From Bacillota bacterium (GTDB lineage Bacteria; Bacillota; Sulfobacillia; JACIYH01), in assembly GCA_040757085.1 (NCBI GenBank), contig JBFLXJ010000017.1, positions 276,544 to 340,543 of the forward strand: a DNA stretch of 64,000 nt, read 5' to 3'. A program made the position numbers and the translations under genes. The stretch's first letter is position 1; each line of letters opens with the position of its first letter. Positions 59,924 to 64,000 of the stretch are shown piece by piece. The notes below the pieces were generated by a model, which worked only from the letters and a program-made list of their open reading frames with translations, searched no databases and had not been told where the DNA came from.

Positions 59924-60688
59924 TAACAGGACTCCGAAGCCCTAAACCCTTGTGCCACCTGTGTTTCCGTCCTTGCCTACCGGCTAACCCGGAAGGTCAC
60001 GCTAGGGGTGGGACGTGACTAGTGGAAGGTTTAGCGTTGGGGGTTGCTTTTGCGATCGCTGCGATGCTGCGGGAAAGACATTGCCTTCTGCAAGGGGAGG
60101 GCAGCCTATGGTCGCGGTCGGGATGGGCAGGCTGGTCAGGACGGGACGTGGTGAGGTGGGTCTTGGACCTGCAAGCCCCTGCGTTCGCGCAGGGAGGACG
60201 TACGCGAGCTTGAGAACTTTGCTGAGGGGACTGATGGGTGGCCCCAGTTGGGTCCGTAAGGCTCGGTCTTGGGTTCGTGTAAGGAGTGAGCTTCGTGCCG
60301 GACCCCGCCCCGCTTGGGGCCTGGAGACTACTGTGGGGTCCCCGAATGACTTGAACACGACGGCGCGGTACACGAGCCGTCGCTCACCCACCTTGGAGAA
60401 AGCCGTGGGCAGGCTTGTCTGGAAGGGACCGTGGCGTGCCCCGTTTTCTCGCGGGCGACCGAGGCATTTGTTCTGGTAAGATTGGTGGTGCCAGAGGAGC
60501 TCGCGGGGCGTGGCCGGGGGCGACCGGAAGGCGGCGCTTTAGCCCCGGTTGTAAGCGGCCGTTGCTGGCCCCCTATCGTGCTTTGTACGCCGTTGTCACA
60601 GCATAGTGCAGGTAGCGTTTTGCATGGATTACTGGCCGACAGCAGTGGTGGCCGCGGGCTCCGGTTGGATAGGGGCTGCCGGAGGCGA
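59924..60688. other. Stretch without recognisable genes
   Basis: Several long frames exist but none resembles a known family or shows a good start. Some segments (for example NDLNTTARYTSRRSPTLEKAVGRL in the frame starting at 60015) look like degraded coding or intron-associated sequence. Probably an area of decay between the IS and the following remnant. Confidence 0.4.
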
Positions 60689-60937
60689 ATGCTGACGCGG
60701 CCGTTGGACGAAATGATTCGTAACGAACTTGGGGCCCTCCAACAGGTGGTGACCCTCGCGAGACGAGCTGCGAGCCTAGCCCGGCAGCGCGCGGAGGACC
60801 AGGATCTCCTCTGGAGCTCCGTCGCCCTTAACCCGGCTGATTTCTACCCCCCAGACTATTGGCAAGTGTCCGTCGGATGGGCGGAACGCAGTTCCATACG
60901 AGTTCGGTCTTTGGCATGTGCTTCCCCCGGCCTATAG
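60689..60937 (+). CDS. HepT-like (HEPN toxin) N-terminal remnant
   Basis: ATG 60689, after GGAGG, opens PLDEMIRNELGALQQVVTLARRAASLARQRAEDQDLLWSSVALNPADFY. This resembles the first ~60 residues of HepT-type HEPN proteins (helical, ending LNLxxFYxG). After that the frame is unlike the family, and the catalytic R-x4-H is not present. A truncated remnant or shifted frame. Confidence 0.4.
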   Translation: MLTRPLDEMIRNELGALQQVVTLARRAASLARQRAEDQDLLWSSVALNPADFYPPDYWQVSVGWAERSSIRVRSLACASPGL

Positions 60938-61422
60938 TACGGTAGCGGTCACCAGTAATCCAGCCGCAGTGGCGATTAGATGGCTCTCAGCAGGGACGGG
61001 TGCGAGCGCCGTCAGCTTTGGCCTCATACATCGCTGGTGTCCTGGAATACGTATTCAGCATGGGTCCTGGTTTGCCTTCCGACTCCTCGCCCGGGAGACA
61101 CGTTGGGGGCTCGTACGGACGCCAAAGGAATGTCGTTGCCCATATCTGGCATGACAGAGGACGTCGGCCACACACCCGCGAGGCCGGGTGCCAAACCCGG
61201 GGAGGTGTCCAAGGCGGGGACCTTTTGCGACAGCCAGGAGGGTAAGCGGGATTGATGGCGAATTATGGCATTGGGAGGGTGCTCCATGGTCTGTGCGAGA
61301 AGGGGCCCGGAGCCGCCGCTCGCGCGGTAGGTGCCGACGCTCCGCGCTCGCGGGAGCTGTCAGCGTTAAGTCAGCGGCACCCCGCCACACCCTGAATCCC
61401 CACTCTCCCGGAGGGAGCGCGG
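60938..61422. other. Gene-free stretch before the ParB-like remnant
   Basis: No coding frame with clear family similarity or good start. GC content falls across it. The ribosome site GGAGGGAGCGCGG near 61411 serves the following gene. Confidence 0.4.
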
Positions 61423-61867
61423 ATGAATATTCGGGAGGAAACTCTGTCGCACACAGCCCTCCTCTTCGACGCCAACAACCCTAGGTTCCAGGATCTCGAA
61501 GACTTCGTGGTGGCCCGCGAAGAGAGGTTCCATGAGACTTCTGTCCAAGAGCGAGCCTATGCGCGACTCAAGCGGGATGAAAACCTTATAAGTGTGAAGC
61601 ACTCGATACTGCGAAACGGCTACGTGAATGTGGAAAGGATGGTTGTACGCCCGTACGATTTCCAGCAGGAGAAGTTTGTTGTTATCGAAGGGAACCGCCG
61701 GCTGGCGGCGATTCGCTGGATAAACGAGGGATTACCAGACCGGCGTTGACGTGCCCACGGACCTCTTAGCTTCGTTCGAAAGACTTCCTGTCGGGATCAT
61801 AGAACGGGAAGACGCTGAGTCACGACTTTTTCAGGCGTCGCATCAACTGGTGTTTGACAAGCAATAG
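61423..61867 (+). pseudogene. ParB N-domain-like protein, frameshifted and truncated
   Basis: ATG 61423 opens IREETLSHTALLFDANNPRFQDL ... KHSILRNGYVNVERMVVRPYDFQQEKFVVIEGNRRLAAIRWINEG, matching the ParB/DUF262-like N-terminal nuclease fold (GNRRLAAIR is the typical E-G-N-R-R motif). A frame change near 61730 leads to TGVDVPTDLLASFERLPVGIIEREDAESRLFQASHQ, then a stop at 61865. The rest of the gene is missing. Composition is less GC-rich than upstream DNA. Confidence 0.7.
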
Positions 61868-61883
61868 AAAGGGCGTGCTAGAC

Positions 61884-62567
61884 ATGTTCAAGCGGAAAAC
61901 GTCGATACTGGCAGTAGTTTTGGTTGCAGCTAGCCTTGTATTCGGGGGAGCATGTTCGAGTGAAAAACCGTCTGAAACGAGCGGGCCCAAGACTTCCTTA
62001 CCTGAGTGGGGGACCGTGCCGCTAAAGGTAATCAGTATACGACCCGAGCCCGGCTCTAAAGTGGTGTTGTCACCAGAAGGCACATTCGATGTAACGGTAG
62101 AATTCAATCAGCGCATCCCAAACGAGGAGCTATACCTCGGTCTTGGCGGCAGCCTGATTACAGGCGATATTCGAGTTAGAAAAGACATCGAGATCCTGGG
62201 ATCCACCATCACTTGGCACTGTGACAGCTACCCCGGGAAGGAGTTCTGGCTGAGGGTCTCGCTGCGTGATAAGGACGGTAAGGAGCTTCAACATTGGTGG
62301 CCCAACTATGTGATGACTAAACCCGTGGTTAATGTCGACCCCTCTCTCGCATATTCCCTCCACCTTTCAGCCTGGCGCCGCCTTGTATTCGGAAGCCAAA
62401 GAAGACGACATCGCCCGGCTAGCTCTTTACGCGACGAGAACGATAGCAGTCAAGCACCCAGAGATATATCTCAGAGCCGACCGTCTCTTCTACGAGACTG
62501 CCAAGACGACAAAAGGTTTGAAGGAACTGTACGAATACAATCCGCCAACCTGGACGTACAGACCTGA
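61884..62567 (+). CDS. Lipoprotein with Ig-like domain (5' part of a split gene)
   Basis: From ATG 61884: signal peptide with lipobox (LVAASLVFGGAC), then a bacterial Ig-like domain (VPLKVISIRPEPGSKVVLSPEGTFDVTVEFNQRI ... GKEFWLRVSLRDKDGKEL) through about residue 150. After about 62360 the frame degenerates into Arg/Ser-rich residues, while the next frame becomes meaningful, so the true gene probably continues into the 62332-63939 frame by a one-base shift. Confidence 0.6.
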   Translation: MFKRKTSILAVVLVAASLVFGGACSSEKPSETSGPKTSLPEWGTVPLKVISIRPEPGSKVVLSPEGTFDVTVEFNQRIPNEELYLGLGGSLITGDIRVRKDIEILGSTITWHCDSYPGKEFWLRVSLRDKDGKELQHWWPNYVMTKPVVNVDPSLAYSLHLSAWRRLVFGSQRRRHRPASSLRDENDSSQAPRDISQSRPSLLRDCQDDKRFEGTVRIQSANLDVQT

Positions 62568-63939
62568 GGAGTTGGAGAGAGAAGAAAGGCGGTCCGCTGG
62601 CTTAGAAGCCCGGGTCGGTACTTCCGGCACGCCGCTAGATCTGTCTACCCTCGACCTCTCTGCGTACCGCGTGGTGGCGCGGGGAGACCTTTATCCCTCA
62701 GGGGTGCCTTCTTATTTCCTCCTCGATCAGAGAGTCGGTACCCTTCCAGTGGTGCTTAAGCGTGACAATGGAAAGGTGACCTCGCTGGAGATGGCCTTCC
62801 TCCGCTACTTCGTTGCCGGTCCGTCTGATAGGAACTATATTGTCCTTTCAGAAGATGAGACTGCATACCTCTGGCTGTCCGGTTCCGGTCTACTGGATTC
62901 GGATGGAAAACGGACCGAGGCGGTTTCCGCAAGGCCCATCCTGATCTTTAACGAGCGATACGTCTGGTTTCCCATCATGGGGCGGGACGACACATCCAAG
63001 GATCATGTTCTTGCAGAGCTGGTACGTGAGTTAAGCGGGCAAATCTCTTCGACCGCATCCGGAACCGCAGATTCTCCATCGTTCTTGCCCGCAGGTGTAA
63101 CCTCGGAAGAGAAGGACCTTCTCGCCGGAATAGCTCCTTTATCTGCGCTGTCAGAAAAGGATCTTCCCTATGCCGTATGGGCTGCCTCCAAGGCAAGGCA
63201 CAGGAGCGCCCAATTCTCGCCATATAGAGAAGCCTTGAAGGCCATCCCGTACTTTCCAACTGACTTGGGGGCCCTCGAAAGCCTGGAGTGGCAGAAATTC
63301 TACATCATCGGTCACACTTTCCAGATTCATTCCAACAGAGTAAGCTCGCTCACCGCATGGATCGCGGCACAGGAGTTCTCCGATCCCCTTGAGAAGGCAA
63401 GGGCAATTTCCGGCCTGTACTACGAGATTGCCCGGTGTGGACCGTGGACTACCGGACGAACCGTATGGCAGGCCGAACTTTTCTGGTACGACATAGAGGA
63501 CAGTGTGCTCTCCCGGGCCGGGACCTGTGCCATTCAGTCCGGTATCGTTCATGCCATCCTCGATACCGCCGGCATAGAAAACTACCTTATCTGGGGATGG
63601 AACCCGGGAGGAGGTCACGAATACATCTACCTGCCTCAGTTCTCCAAGGAGATCAACAATGGTTACCTCATAGAAACTGAAGGTTTTCTGGAAGAGTGGC
63701 TTGAGCCTTCGTTCTGCTCACTTGTATCTCTCAGCCGTAATGGCAAGTTCGTAACCTTCACAACGGCCCCGTTTCCCGGGACAATGTCCACAGCGGACGC
63801 GATCTGGATACTTGAGGCCTGGTCAGAGAAGTTCAGTAGGGTCAGCCAGTATGGTGCAACTGACCTGCGGACGTATCAGGAAATCCTCGCCACATTAAGA
63901 TCACGTGGGGTCACTAGAATAACCCTGAGGGGGAAATAG
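62332..63939 (+). CDS. Transglutaminase-like domain protein (3' part of the same gene?)
   Basis: 535 residues. A meaningful start is about residue 10 (STFQPGAALYSEAKEDDIARLALYA). The C-terminus has a transglutaminase/papain-like core: the Cys in AGTCAIQSGIVHAILDTAGI (about 398-417) and a His in GWNPGGGHEYIYLPQF; the third residue was not fixed. There is no ribosome site before ATG 62332, and the overlap with the lipoprotein frame suggests one lipoprotein of ~680 residues with a frame break near 62360. GC content is lower than elsewhere, so the gene was probably acquired. Confidence 0.7.
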   Translation: MSTPLSHIPSTFQPGAALYSEAKEDDIARLALYATRTIAVKHPEIYLRADRLFYETAKTTKGLKELYEYNPPTWTYRPEELEREERRSAGLEARVGTSGTPLDLSTLDLSAYRVVARGDLYPSGVPSYFLLDQRVGTLPVVLKRDNGKVTSLEMAFLRYFVAGPSDRNYIVLSEDETAYLWLSGSGLLDSDGKRTEAVSARPILIFNERYVWFPIMGRDDTSKDHVLAELVRELSGQISSTASGTADSPSFLPAGVTSEEKDLLAGIAPLSALSEKDLPYAVWAASKARHRSAQFSPYREALKAIPYFPTDLGALESLEWQKFYIIGHTFQIHSNRVSSLTAWIAAQEFSDPLEKARAISGLYYEIARCGPWTTGRTVWQAELFWYDIEDSVLSRAGTCAIQSGIVHAILDTAGIENYLIWGWNPGGGHEYIYLPQFSKEINNGYLIETEGFLEEWLEPSFCSLVSLSRNGKFVTFTTAPFPGTMSTADAIWILEAWSEKFSRVSQYGATDLRTYQEILATLRSRGVTRITLRGK

Positions 63940-64000
63940 TTTGCAACAGATGACGGGGCTGGGCGGTTTCCCACCTCAGGTTTAGAAGGGAATGGCAAGC

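Noticed and set aside
60015..60479. Possible group II intron or intron-encoded ORF
   Set aside because: No reverse transcriptase motif, and no domain V-like hairpin or boundary sequence could be recognised.

Overview
The window comes from a high-GC, spore-forming Bacillota, probably an anaerobe or microaerophile of clostridial grade. Supporting evidence: an alpha/beta-type small acid-soluble spore protein, YtxC, YtrH and a YtrI-like protein, two GerMN lipoproteins and a SleB/LysM hydrolase; T-box leaders in front of thrS and pheST; the order thrS ... infC-rpmI-rplT-rRNA methylase-pheS-pheT; and an oxygen-detoxification set (desulfoferrodoxin, rubrerythrin, a rubredoxin/flavin-reductase fusion). 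GC content is visibly high throughout except in the last ~2.6 kb.

Layout. 1-4.7 kb: end of an unidentified gene, a class V aminotransferase, a small ORF overlapping a nucleotidyltransferase (toxin-antitoxin-like), and a large serine recombinase followed by a 35-bp duplication and an apparently truncated SH3-domain gene. 5-10.4 kb: secreted CAP protein, SASP, an NRAMP-type transporter paired with a soluble MgtE-N/CBS protein, a GerMN lipoprotein and a collapsed two-component system. 10.9-11.2 kb: tRNA-Val, Asp, Phe. 11.5-17.7 kb: DUF2284 protein and an IclR-headed catabolic-looking cluster (Asp/Glu racemase-like proteins, M29/NicX-like proteins, nitroreductase, DUF6092), two members of which are frame-disrupted. 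17.7-18.0 kb: tRNA-Gly, Cys, Val. 18.3-28 kb: YtxC, ComEC, YtrI/YtrH, the tungstate tupABC operon with a ModE-like HTH protein, a GntR regulator and a second GerMN protein.

28-44.5 kb is the translation core: T-box-thrS-corA, then on the opposite strand cysteine desulfurase-thiI-MFS-sleB, then an HD-GYP/GGDEF protein, infC (apparent AUA start), rpmI, rplT, an rRNA methylase, a tiny YqzL-like gene lying between the promoter and the Phe T-box, and pheST. 44.5-51 kb: a GNAT/ATC-hydrolase fusion, an RNase-H-like exonuclease divergent from polX, and a large secreted TIM-barrel protein with a copper-amine-oxidase-N-like domain.

51.3-57.5 kb is a redox and oxygen/NO stress region: desulfoferrodoxin, rubrerythrin, a four-part rubredoxin/flavin-reductase/ferritin-like/zinc-ribbon protein, a broken flavoprotein, a DUF438-hemerythrin protein, and a MarR gene coupled to an Rrf2 regulator fused to part of a cupin. 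57.5-61.4 kb is decayed: a Crp/Fnr remnant, a C-terminal NrfA remnant, a 5'-damaged IS1634-like transposase, a HepT-like remnant and sequence without recognisable genes. The window ends in lower-GC, probably acquired DNA with a truncated ParB-like gene and a lipoprotein/transglutaminase-like gene split by a frame change.

Apparent frameshifts are frequent (about 15.29, 53.73, 58.44, 58.9, 61.73 and 62.36 kb). Some may be assembly errors rather than real decay, so these calls should be checked against reads.
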